This document shows positions 38,070-47,586 of a stretch of 64,000 nt of DNA, one piece after another (position 1 is the stretch's first letter; each line of letters starts with the position of its first letter). The stretch spans positions 1,755,521-1,819,520 of the forward strand of contig JAJEKV010000008.1 of assembly GCA_021234155.1 (NCBI GenBank), given 5' to 3'. The notes under the pieces were generated by a model, which saw only the letters and a list, made by a program, of their open reading frames with translations, had not been told where the DNA came from and did not search any database. Made by a program: the position numbers and the translations under genes. This DNA is from Isoetes taiwanensis. Its lineage: Eukaryota; Streptophyta; Lycopodiopsida; Isoetales; Isoetaceae.

Positions 38070-38975
38070 GAAGAATGTGAAGCAAGTTGTTGAAGAATGT
38101 AGATGGTTATGTTTCCAATTTGGACAAACGTCTTGATATTGTGGAGAAGACAATCACAGAGGAAGAAACGATTTGGCATCAGTTGGAGAATCTCCTTCTA
38201 AGAATAATTCCAAGCAGGTTTCCTCCAAAGAACGAAGCTCCATCCAAATCAATAACTAAGAAACTAAGGTGATTCTAGTGTGTTTCTTTCCTCACCAAGT
38301 TATCTTGATATAATTTCTCTAATAGTTGTCATTGCACGGTGCTCGTGTTGTTGGCAAGAAGCTTTTGGTTATTGAGCCGAAGATTTCCGCATAAGGTTTT
38401 CAAAAGGTCAAGCAAAGACCGATGTGGTGGAAGGTGTCCAACTTTATCCATCAAGAAAAGAGGTTCTTTTTGTCGTGCCCGAGGATCGGCAGTTCATGCA
38501 ATTAGATCACCGAACATTTTGCCGTTGGTATATGGTCTTCCAATCACTGATTAGTAAGCCTTTGAGGTCTTTCATGCCTCAGTCCTTAGTGGATAAGTTT
38601 CTTTTCAAATGGATGGTGCAACCTTTGAAAATGAAAGGAGGAACTTCTTGCTACATCAAAAAACTCACAAAAGTTTATGAGAAATGTCCGTAATTTAGCA
38701 TGAGGACAACTTTGTTTGATTGATCCTACAGTATGTGAATTTTAAGAATAATGCGTGATTCCCCATCACACCAAGGTCCTTCATGCCCGACATAAATGAC
38801 ATGATTACCAAGAAGACTATGGTACCTTACTTGGAGAAGCTAATAACGTAAGAACGTAATTGCTTATGTACGAGGTCCGTGGCATTTTCAAATCAAGATG
38901 ACGAAAAAAAGCACAAAAGTGTTGGAGGTACTAAAGACCATGGACTTGACCTAAACTGTTGTATGCTTTTTTAAT
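38070..38975 (+). CDS. Unrecognised coding fragments, plus strand, in the large insertion
   Basis: One piece is LLKNVDGYVSNLDKRLDIVE followed by KTITEEETIWHQLENLLLRI (38,087-38,272): coiled-coil-like, and its end runs into an intron-like stretch that ends TTGTCATTGCACGG. A second is GARVVGKKLLVIEPKIS, then EGVQLYPSRKEVLFVVPEDR, LDHRTFCRWYMVFQSLI and FKWMVQPLKMKGGTSCYIKK (38,424-38,693). A third, around 38,770-38,975, reads PRSFMPDINDMITKKTMVPY and ends at CCMLF and a stop. They may be exons of one gene together with 36,550-37,060. No family recognised. Confidence 0.35.
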
Positions 38976-39093
38976 ATTAGATCCCTTTTTTATTGTAATT
39001 TGGTGTTTATAAACACCACAAACGCTTAAAGAACTTTATAATTCTACGGTATGCGCCCCGCTATAGTGGGCTCAAATGGATAGTCAAGATCGC

Positions 39094-39372
39094 TCAAATG
39101 GATATGATTATATTATCGTAGCATTCACATTCATATCCTTTATGATTTGCCCCGAGAGCCCAAGCACTTTCGACATACAATGAGTCGATTGCCTTCGTCC
39201 ACACCATGGCAACTCCTTCAATCTTATCTCTATTATATAATGATCGGGCCGGTGTGCCCAAATACACGGCGCATTCTTTGGTCTTGCTATTTTCTTTTTC
39301 GCCCAACAAAATATCCCACGTGGTTCTCACGCTTTTGAGGTCAACTGGTTTTTGCATATCAATATCCCACAT
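39094..39372 (-). CDS. Unrecognised minus-strand open frame
   Basis: 92 codons. The peptide MWDIDMQKPVDLKSVRTTWD, then ECAVYLGTPARSLYNRDKIE and VAMVWTKAIDSLYVESAWAL has balanced composition and regular hydrophobic spacing, so it is likely to be real or recently decayed coding sequence. It lies convergent to the plus-strand fragments that end near 38,975. No family recognised; it may be the tail of the minus-strand RT protein, but the 1.6 kb gap has no linking frame. Confidence 0.35.
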   Translation of the reverse strand: MWDIDMQKPVDLKSVRTTWDILLGEKENSKTKECAVYLGTPARSLYNRDKIEGVAMVWTKAIDSLYVESAWALGANHKGYECECYDNIIISI

Positions 39373-39639
39373 GCATTTGAATCATTCTATGCCCTCGAAC
39401 CATTGAACCATTGAAACAAATATAGCTTAATAATTAACTCACCTCATGTGTAATCTTTGGACTTAATGCAAACTCTATTCTGCTTGTCCCTCAACCTGAA
39501 TACATGATAACCCTTAGGTATGAGCAAAGTGCTATCAACTTCCCTTAAGGAATAATCATATAACATTGATAATCCCAACAATGGCTCTCCGGGTTGTAAT
39601 CTTCGCCATGTGCCGAAGTGTCATGACCTTTCTAGATGT

Positions 39640-40010
39640 AATCCTTTTAGATGTGATCCTTTTATATGACTTTTATTGACCATGGTAAAGTGTAAGTCAA
39701 CAATTTTCAAGTCAACAAGTATGAATCACCCCTAAGCTAAAGTTTTACTTTCATTGACCAACATGTTTCGTAAAGCGCTATCAATAATTTTCAAGTCAAC
39801 AAGTGTGAATAACCCCCAATTTATGTTAAGGCATAAATTGGCTAAGTCAACAATTTCCATGTGAATCAACCCCAAGCATTTGGTAAATCATGAGTCAACA
39901 ATTTTGACCTATGATATTCTATGCATTATGTTTGACTTTCATTGACCAACATGTTTGGTGAAGCGTAAGTCAACAATTTTGAAGTCAACAATCAATTTAC
40001 ACTAGCTAAT
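39640..40010. repeat. Array of AAGTCAACAATTTT words
   Basis: The phrase AAGTCAACAATTTT (or close variants) occurs about five times between 39,690 and 39,985. It is interleaved with two copies of CATTGACCAACATGTTT and paired GTCAACAAGT. GTCAAC and TTGAC (the W-box core in plants) therefore recur on both strands at short spacing. No coding sequence. Confidence 0.65.
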
Positions 40011-41025
40011 TATAACTAAATTTTACTAAACAAGTGCCAAGCTAACATAATATAATTGGTGTCCAAAAAAGAATGGTCATTTCAGGATAGATATATATAT
40101 ATTATGCTTTTACAAGCAACCTTCCTTTTACATGATCTATATTCTTGATAAATGCCATAAATATAATAACTAGGAATTTATAGCTTAAAAATAATTCATT
40201 ATAACCCATATTTGTTGCATGATGATGTTCCAGGCTAGTCTTAAATATTATTAATCCCGCATCCAAGTGGGAAAAGCCGGGTACCTACCACCGCCACAAT
40301 CAAGAACACGCGGTTAGTACAAAGGAAAGTGGAAGACAGTGTCAACGCTTTTATAAAACCCCCTTGCTAATCGGGTAAGTCGAGGACACAAGGATAATTA
40401 AGATCTAGTCCTTATCATGCATGCACATTTTATTCATTAGAGCTAATTTATTATCTAGCTCATTATAATGTCTATGCAACTACTCCCCTATAATCACCCA
40501 TACTAGGCCATAGTAACTACTAGCACACAAAAATCTTTTAAAATATAACTTCTCCTTTTATAAAAAAAATAATAAATAGACCCAAAGCCATGGAGCGAGA
40601 ATCAAGACCTATTATTATCCGTCTGACTGGTTTTCGCTTCATGTGTGGTTCTGGCTCCTCTTCTAAATCCATAAATCCAGATTCTCCCATTTCTTCACCC
40701 ATTGTCTCCATAATCCAATGCTATTCCAAGGCAAATTCTACGTTTAGTATACACTAAACTAAAGATCCACCAAAATGCTAGCATTTTAATCAATTCAAAA
40801 ATATTATAGAGCCATCCTAGAAGGAATTTATAAAATCTTATTTGGAATCAAAAATACCTTCAGAGGGTTGTCTATAATTATCCAAAATCGCCGTAAGAGT
40901 GGTAAATGAGCCTTGGCAATGGATAATACCATATATTATTCCCTGCTTTTAAGATTTGATCATGAATAAACAAAAAAAATCCCGTTAAAAACAAGAAATG
41001 AGCAAGATAGATTAACAAAAATCAT
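40011..41025. other. AT-rich non-coding stretch in the large insertion
   Basis: No gene seen. A short GC-rich patch at about 40,260-40,390 interrupts otherwise very AT-rich sequence. Confidence 0.35.
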
Positions 41026-43050
41026 CTACCTTGGATCAATTTTGCTTCTAATAGCTTGAATCAAATCTCCCGAGCAATGATTCTTGCGATATTTTTTTCC
41101 GAGGCATACACCATAAACATAAAAAAAATCGTTCGTTTCAAGCTTCCAAGATAAGCAATCGGACCGGATGGATTTGCCTTGTCGTAAGTCGGCTTTTATG
41201 GCGGCTTGCCAAATCCGCCTGGTCTTTCTCGCAGTGGTAATAACCCATTTTAACTTATTATCCAAAATCGTGTCAAACCATTTTACTTCCTGGCTTTCCC
41301 TATTCTAGCCAATCGGTTTCAATTCCAATCTATTATTTTCAAAGATTTAGAATCGAATACCTTATTGCTTTGCATACGTGCTATATCCAAAAAGCGCGGA
41401 GGATTGGTTAATCCATATTTCTCACAGTATAGCCCAATGTTTCCTCCTTGTGTATAGCTTTAGCATGAATAATCGAATGAATCGCTTAAAACAAGGCATC
41501 AAATAATCCAGATAGACCAAGAACATGCGTTAAACCTTCTACCTTGCTTTTGTTTTTTTCCGATATACATTGTTGCAGATCTTCCTTGGCCTCAATTCTT
41601 GCAGACTTATCCTCGTGGAATGCTCAATAGAGTATTAAGAACCAATTGATTATGCCTTAAGATGAGATATCGTGGCAAAATCGGGCCTGTTTCTAGCATA
41701 GTTCCTAGCCATCCTATGTGTGTCTACCGGATCTATTCGGGGTTTTCCCCGTAATATAATAACCCATTTAAATTTCAAAAGCCAAGAATGCCCATTTAAA
41801 TTCCAATCCTCATGGCCTTCCTAATTCTAGCCGCACCCTTTCGATTCAATAGCCTAAGTCCTTTCCCATTCCATTCAGATTATTTTTTCCCAAAACCCTT
41901 ACGAAAATTCCTTTCCAGATCATTGTTTATTTATTACCCAATGGTTTATATGGGAAAATCATGCAAATATAAAATAGAGTAAAGCTCCGACCTTTATCAA
42001 CTCGAAGTTGTATCATGCCCTCTAAAATACTGAAGCCTATAATCCCGTTGTTTCTCCACCGATTTTCCCCTGGGTGCATGAATTTTTAATCATTCTTATT
42101 ACAATGGTCTTAAGCCTTTCTAGGCAAAAGCCATTAGATACGAAAAACATCCAAAGTCCTCCCTAGTTCCACCAAAAATCTTGGGGATGATTGCATAAAT
42201 ACAACAATGTTATCACTTGCAACCATAAGGTTATAACATCGGCTAATTTTCCCTTAGATGCCAATTGTATAAATTAAGAACATTTAAAATGGGAGCAATC
42301 TTCTTTGTCAAATCTCGTCAGAATGTATGATCCCTCCGTTTGATTTACAACTTGAATATGCATATTTAAAAAGTTGCATCCGGGAAGTGAAGAATCATAT
42401 TGTGGGAATATTTGGCCTGCTTCATCCTTTTTAATTTCAAGGAATTCCAATGGATAAATCCAAAACGGATTATCAACATGTCTTGGTTGCGATGGATCAA
42501 TAAATATGTCCATTATTGGATTATTTAACGCCCCAAGTCATCCATATATATCTATAGCCACCTTTCCCGTTTTCCCCAATTTTGCCAATCTCCCTATAAA
42601 TTTATACTTTCAGATAACATAAGATACAAGTTGCACCACGAGGGGGGAACAAGAGAACCCCATAGGGATTCCTCTTATTTGTTTCCATACTCTATCTCCC
42701 AACCCGTATACATGACAATTGGTAAGCAAATATCTATTCATGGTATTGAGTTCCTGGAGTGTAAGCTCAAAAAACGATTCCGAGTTTGGAATATTCTTTC
42801 TCCATGAGCATTTGTATTTAGATCCACCAGAATAAACACATAACTTAAGAGGATATTTCAAGTGGAATGCTTTATAGAAGAGTAATTCACAAATCGTTGT
42901 GATCCCATCCTCCCCAAATAGAGGTATGGACTCATAGCACCTCGCAATATCTGCTACCCATGTATTATGTATCTTTTGAGGCAAATTGACAACTAGATCT
43001 ATGGTGGAATCTATCCACCAGAATGATCTAGTACTAACCCCCATAAATCT
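41026..43050 (-). mobile_element. Reverse-transcriptase relative of unusual (Penelope/TERT-like) type
   Basis: Minus strand, read from 43,050 down. A motif-A-like segment TWVADIARCYESIPLFGEDG aligns with the D-x4-(F/Y)-x-x-I-P pattern of Penelope-like RTs. Then come QIRGIPMGFSCSPL (motif B', where Penelope elements have TPMGSPxSP), then KFIGRLAKLGKTG and a motif-C position shortly before LGALNNP, where a Y-I-D-D-L type box is expected. Downstream are FWIYPLEFLEIKKDEAG and FLNMHIQVVNQTEGSYIL, then a tail with YGVCLGKKYRKNHCSGDLIQ near 41,050-41,110. This order differs from LINE and LTR RTs. It is broken in several places. It may be the insertion's own gene or a separate nested element. Confidence 0.55.
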
Positions 43051-44289
43051 TTTTTAGAAAATAAAATAATGGTCATTTCGAGGTAATTATTTGTATCCTA
43101 CTAAATCATTACGATTAAGATACTAATGGTACGAAATCCTAAAATCGTAGCCTACGAAATTAATTTCACGCCAGCCTTTATAGGCTATGGTCGTGAAGGA
43201 GAAGCAACGCCCAATTCCTTCCAACATCGTCGAGCGCCGCCGCTCTCCCTCCAAACTCTGCCTCTCCCTCGCCTCTCCCCCTGCCCCTCATAAGCCTCGA
43301 ACCGCTTTCAATTCCTTTGGAAAACCTTTTCCGCTTATGGCATAGGATCTTGGCCAATTTTTCATTTGCAGGGAGCCCGAGCCCGAGAGCCTAGTACCCG
43401 AGAGCCCCGAGCCCTCGAGAGCTCTGCTGATGTTGTCCCGTGACGCTGCATTCGCTCATTGCGTTTGGACGTATTTTTGAAAAAAAAATCGTATTTTATA
43501 CAATACACGCACTTAAAGTGCTTAAAATATCGTTTTTAAAAAAATTGAGAAAAAGCTTAAATATAACAAATTATGCAATATAAACACAAAAAATGCTTTT
43601 TGGAAAGTTGGTTGGCATGTTTGTTTGCTATTTGGGAGGCCCAGTTCAAATCCTAGTGGGTGCAAATTGAGTCCGCTTTTGAGAAAACCGTGGTGCGCTT
43701 TTTGAAAAAGCATTAAAGCGTATTTTTAAAAAACATGCACCGCATCGGATGCGGGAGGGTACGTATGTATTTTTTTAAAAAATATGCCGTATTTGAACAA
43801 CATTGGAGTCTGAGCGATTCCACCTCTTCCAAAGCTCAAGATCTTTTCGAGCTTTAAGAGGTGGAATCCTCCTCTAATTTCGATTCCTCTGATGAAGCTT
43901 CTTCTGATGATCAAATTGATTCCCAAGATTCTGATAACGAATGGAGCGAAGACCAGACCGAAGAAGAAGAAGAGGAAGAAGACGAAGAAGAACAGAATTT
44001 TTTGAACTCCAAAATTTTCTCGTAGTAGCATGCATGCATTCAATTTTTGCTTTCTTTACTTGGCTTGCCGTGTGGTCACATATGCAATCTGCACCGTGCA
44101 CCATGGACTTTTTCCTCATGTTCTTCACCCCTTCCCTCAGCATTGACATCCTCTCATGATAGATGCAAAACAGTATTGAATTGAGATAGCTTTACAACAA
44201 AGTAAGGCTTTAATTTCTCGAGGCTCTCTCGCTTAATTTGAACATCCGGATTGTCTTGCTTGAAACTAGTGAAGAATTGCATGCCCAGA
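43051..44289. other. Non-coding stretch with low-complexity and MITE-like pieces
   Basis: No gene is supported. A GC-rich part (43,190-43,440) carries repeated GAGCCCGAGAGCC-like words. Segments near 43,465-43,560 and 43,700-43,800 share CGTATTTTT and a GCATCGGATGCGGGAGGGTACGT-like patch, resembling the interior of the hAT-like element at 5,777, but no ends could be defined. At 43,935-44,000 a GAAGA-rich run is low complexity; the basic or acidic frames over it are chance. Confidence 0.35.
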
Positions 44290-44809
44290 ATAAGAATAGA
44301 AAACTACTTAGTAAATGCTAATGCTAATACCACTAGAAAAAGCAACTGCTAATGAATAGCAAATTAGAACTAATTACTGATTCCATTAGCATTACAACAT
44401 AACCCTTAGCAAACCAAACCACTAACCAGTGCTAGGACATTGAGATGAAAGCATTGCTAATCTGTAGTGGTAGTTAGTGCTTCACTAACTAAAGTTTAAG
44501 TTTAGTGCTAACAATGACAAAATTACTAACAATTGGAACAACATTAACGAAAATATTAATATTAGCAATCATTTTACAAAATCACTAACAAAGGCACTAA
44601 CATCAACACAATTACTAAACGTGGCACCAACATTATAAAGGTGAGAAACCTTATCACTATATCAAGAAATGATCCATTATCAACCATCAATAGCACTAAG
44701 ACTTGCTACCACGAGAAGAACGTGCAGATTAATTCCATTAGCAGATCATATTAGAATCAATACTTCAAAACTTATAAAACATATTAGTATTAGTAAACGT
44801 GAAAAAGAC
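44290..44809. repeat. Right subterminal TTAGCA/TGCTAA/CACTAAC-rich zone
   Basis: More than fifteen copies of words such as ATGCTAATGCTAAT, ATTAGCA, CTTAGCAAAC, TTAGTGCTAAC, CACTAAC and TTACTAAC within about 520 bp. Mirrors the zone at 35,990-36,520 at the other end of the insertion. Confidence 0.65.
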
Positions 44810-45187
44810 TTAGTAAAAAACTGATCTACAGATAGTATACCCGCTCACATCAAGGTAATGTGTTGGATGCTTAGGATATTTTCCTCTACCGGATGTAACG
44901 CCCTTGAAGTTAGGCTTAAACTCGGTGTAGTTTGTCCAATAATCCACAACTTTTTCAATCACTTCTTGGTTCGAGGAATCCTTTCTCTTCTTCCTTCCCC
45001 CAAGAGCCCACAATGCGTTTTTATTACTAATTGCAACACGGTGCTTCTTAGCTCTGGAACAATTCCTTGGATGAATTCCTAAAGCCTTGGCAGCTAATCT
45101 TTTGCTTCCATGCCTGACCTTCCCAAGTGCCATGACTAATGCTGCTCTTTTTGTTGCTAATTTGTCATTGGACTCCACTCCTTTCAC
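44810..45187 (-). CDS. Helix-turn-helix protein fragment of the large insertion
   Basis: The 125-codon frame has a basic helix-turn-helix-like part (KRLAAKALGIHPRNCSRAKK, about residues 33-52). It is followed by VIEKVVDYWTNYTEFKPNFK, then KYPKHPTHYLDVS. This layout recalls, from memory, a transposon-associated protein type in plants and green algae (VVxFWxxxTxxSPNxKD, then HPTHxLxxxQ), but I cannot name the family. In-frame sequence continues upstream (KPYNRVKGVESND), and a peptide in the next frame, MASSGEQQSYAGWEKIVQIE at about 45,274-45,215, may be its true N-terminus. Lying beside the right subterminal array, it is the best candidate for the insertion's DNA-binding protein. Confidence 0.45.
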   Translation of the reverse strand: MKGVESNDKLATKRAALVMALGKVRHGSKRLAAKALGIHPRNCSRAKKHRVAISNKNALWALGGRKKRKDSSNQEVIEKVVDYWTNYTEFKPNFKGVTSGRGKYPKHPTHYLDVSGYTICRSVFY

Positions 45188-45657
45188 GCGGTTGTATGGT
45201 TTCTTGATGCTACCACAATTTCAATTTGAACAATCTTTTCCCAACCCGCATAACTTTGTTGTTCTCCACTAGATGCCATACTTCTTTCTTCTAGTCCAGA
45301 GACATCGAACCCAGATATACCAAACACGCTTTTCGGATTATGGAGGCTACATGTTGCAATTGCTTTTTGAGTGCTCAATACTCCATTCTAAATTTTCATT
45401 TGACAATTGTTGCCTCATCTTGCTTGCTCTTGCCGTTGTTTCAAAAACGCCATTTTCGCCTCTTGTCTTCGTCATTAGTCATTGGATCACAAGAAGCCCT
45501 AACAAAAATGGTTGGAAAGAAAGAAACGAGATCTCTCTCCTCGAAAGGGGAATCAACCACCCCCGATATTCTCGTTAATTTTGAATTTCCCTCTTCCCAT
45601 AATACTAAAAAATAGTGCTAATTTGGGTGGACAAAAGGACACTAATTATGAGACACC
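45188..45657. other. Right end of the large insertion
   Basis: Contains the probable N-terminal part of the minus-strand helix-turn-helix gene and then the terminal region, with ATAGTGCTAATTT near 45,612-45,624 and the inverted end near 45,640-45,658. No other gene seen. Confidence 0.4.
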
Positions 45658-45658
45658 G

Positions 45659-46261
45659 TAACGTGCGAGAACCCAGCCGGTAACTTACATTGCTGGCAAT
45701 ACCTCTCAAACTTCATAATATGCTTCAAAGGATCCCGATCCACCAGATCATCAAACTTTGGAATCCCCATTATCTGAAAACCCCATACCATAGGTGGTAA
45801 TACAGCCATCTCTGCCTCTTTTTGGGTTTCTTGAAATTGGAAAAACGAAATTGAATCTCCCTTCAATTTGAAAAACGAAATTGGATTACCTTCTAGATCG
45901 GTAAATGGAATCAAAACCTCCTGGATCTGAGAATTAGACCCCAGATCTGCTCCCAAATCTGAAAACGAAATTGAATCTTGATGCAATTTTGAGCCCAAAG
46001 ATTGACTCACCGGTCTCCTTCTTGTTACGATGGAGCTTGGTGGAATATCCTTCTTACTCCTCTTGGGCATAAAGCTATGCTCCCCTTGTCAAATTTTACC
46101 CCACAAATCAATTACGGCAAAATCCCCTTCACACAAGAAATTGATCCTCTCTTAATGGTGTCGTTCTTTACCGACGATCACCAATACCAATGGTAACAAC
46201 TCCTTTTTCAATGGAAATTCTTGCCGATTAATGGTTTGTTTTCCTACCGTGGTCGCCAAAT
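45659..46261 (-). mobile_element. LTR-element gag N-terminus and primer site (right part)
   Basis: On the minus strand, just inside the LTR, TTTGGCGACCACGGTAGGA near 46,260-46,242 is a primer-binding-site-like sequence. It resembles the TGGCGCC-type sites of plant Ty3/gypsy elements. The frame from 46,070 begins MPKRSKKDIPPSS and carries IPKFDDLVDRDPLKHIMKFE, then YCQQCKLPAG, before the large insertion interrupts it. Gag continues at 35,329. A fossil, broken by the insertion. Confidence 0.6.
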
Positions 46262-46609
46262 TGTTAGAGTCTGAATTCTAACCTTGCAAGAAGGATGAAA
46301 AACCCAACAATCCAAGCTCAATCTATCAGATCAAGGCAATGCACAAGACAAAGAATCATCATCTCCATAGCTAGATCAAGCCAAATACTCTCTCTCAATA
46401 CTCTCTCTGTTCTCCCCTCTGCTCAGACAATACAGTCATGATAATGCCCCCTGCACACCATAATGCATATGTGCATCTCTCCTCCACGCGTGCATGTGCG
46501 TATCTCCCTGCATATACGGTATACAATCTCCTATACCACCTCAATAGTGGTGAGTGGTGACGAGTGTGGTGAGTGGTTACGAGTGTGGTGAGTGGTTACC
46601 ACCCCAACA
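46262..46609 (-). repeat. 348 bp LTR of the gag-bearing element
   Basis: In plus orientation it begins TGTTAGAGTCTG and ends CACCCCAACA, so both ends carry TGTT/AACA. The primer site follows on the minus strand. Three ~20 bp tandem units of GTGGTGAGTGGTTACGA type lie at 46,547-46,600. The partner LTR was not found in this window. Confidence 0.6.
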
Positions 46610-47586
46610 ACTGTGCGACAAATATGTGCCATTGTATGATATTACAGAACTTATTTTTGCTGCATACCAGGTTTTAACCGTTATAACTCTTCCTCTAAAA
46701 TTTAGAGGTGAGGACATAAGGCTATCATGGAAGTATGTCATGAGTGGAGCTTTGTTGTCATGAGTGGAGCTTTGTTGTGAATGAAGCAAAGACATTTACA
46801 TGACTTCATTATGAAGTATATTCTGCAAGGGAGGGCATGAAACCAACATTTTGAATTAGCCAAAGATGCCCACAATACAACTTCATAGAACGATCAAATT
46901 TGAACTAATGTTGATGGAATTGTCTTAGTAGTCTACCATCACTATCTTGGGCATTTCTAAAAGCAGATATTGAGATTAGAAGACATCACGTGACGCTAAT
47001 AGTTAAGATTTGCTTCATGCATCTACCTTCAGAGTAGGTTAAGTGACATCAAATCAGTTGCAAACTCAAATGCGTAATCATTGTGAGACCTCCTCATGGA
47101 GGTTAATGATTAAGTAAGGCAAGTCTGTATAGGTTCTCAGTTTTGGATGACATGTTTTCTTGCTTTATCATAGATGAACATTTGGGATTGGGATGCCAAT
47201 TCTTGCGTTGAGAAGTGCATTGAGGTTAGTTTTCTTTGCCCCGTTACTGGTCATAGCATTTTGCTTGCAGATACTATAATGGGGTGCATACCAATTAGAA
47301 TCTTAAGCAGTGTTTTGATTTGGAGATGTATAGGTTGCCAGGTAGATCCATATATTCAACTCTTAATGTTGTAGATGGGTCTACATTTCTCTCTTCTCCT
47401 GGTATCATTTCTGAACCATCATGATTTCATATATTGCTGTAATCCTAACAGGAGCAACAAGGCTATGGAGCCATACAAAATCTGCACCAAAACTGGCTCT
47501 TCACAGGTGTATGACTTGCTTCTTGGTATAGTAGAGTTATAAGAAATAGAAGCAACTCCTTTTGAGAAATTTGTGAGGATCATACT
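46610..47586 (+). other. Possible scattered host exons; 20 bp direct duplication
   Basis: Three short stretches look exon-like. TATGATATTACAGAACTTAT ends at a CAG|GTTTTA junction near 46,670. ATGAACATTTGGGATTGGG near 47,174 (MNIWDWDANSCVEKCIE) is followed by GAG|GTTAGT. AACAG|GAGCAACAAGG near 47,452 (EQQGYGAIQNLHQNWLF) is followed by CACAG|GTGTAT. They might belong to a gene broken by the LTR element at 47,587, but no family is recognised. At 46,738-46,777 a 20 bp unit, TCATGAGTGGAGCTTTGTTG, is directly repeated. Confidence 0.25.

Larger units (their letters stand above)
35330..45658. mobile_element. Large (~10.3 kb) inserted element with inverted ends and subterminal repeats
   Basis: The minus-strand gag of the host LTR element stops near 45,660 and resumes near 35,320, so the DNA between is an insertion. 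Its left end (GGGGTGGCATAAATGACGCC) and the inverse of its right end (CGGTGTCTCATAATTAGTGT) are alignable over about 50 bp as an imperfect inverted repeat. Both end zones (35.3-36.5 and 44.3-45.65 kb) are packed with TTAGCA/TGCTAA/TTAGTG words, as in the subterminal transposase-binding arrays of CACTA, hAT or Mutator elements. The interior holds a plus-strand zinc-knuckle-like protein, a minus-strand helix-turn-helix protein and a minus-strand reverse-transcriptase relative; the last may be a nested insertion. No known transposase core was recognised. A clean target duplication was not found. Frames are broken. Confidence 0.5.

Noticed and set aside
43941-44043. Arg-rich or Phe-rich frames over a GAAGA run
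   Set aside because: Low-complexity purine run read in different frames; not a protein.
45087-45615. Plus-strand frames over the helix-turn-helix region
   Set aside because: Shadows of the minus-strand coding sequence.
35409-45618. CACTA-type ends (CACTAAATCCC on the left, AATAGTG on the right)
   Set aside because: The sequences inside these words do not pair as inverted repeats and no 3 bp duplication is present; gag continuity puts the borders further out, at about 35,330 and 45,658.
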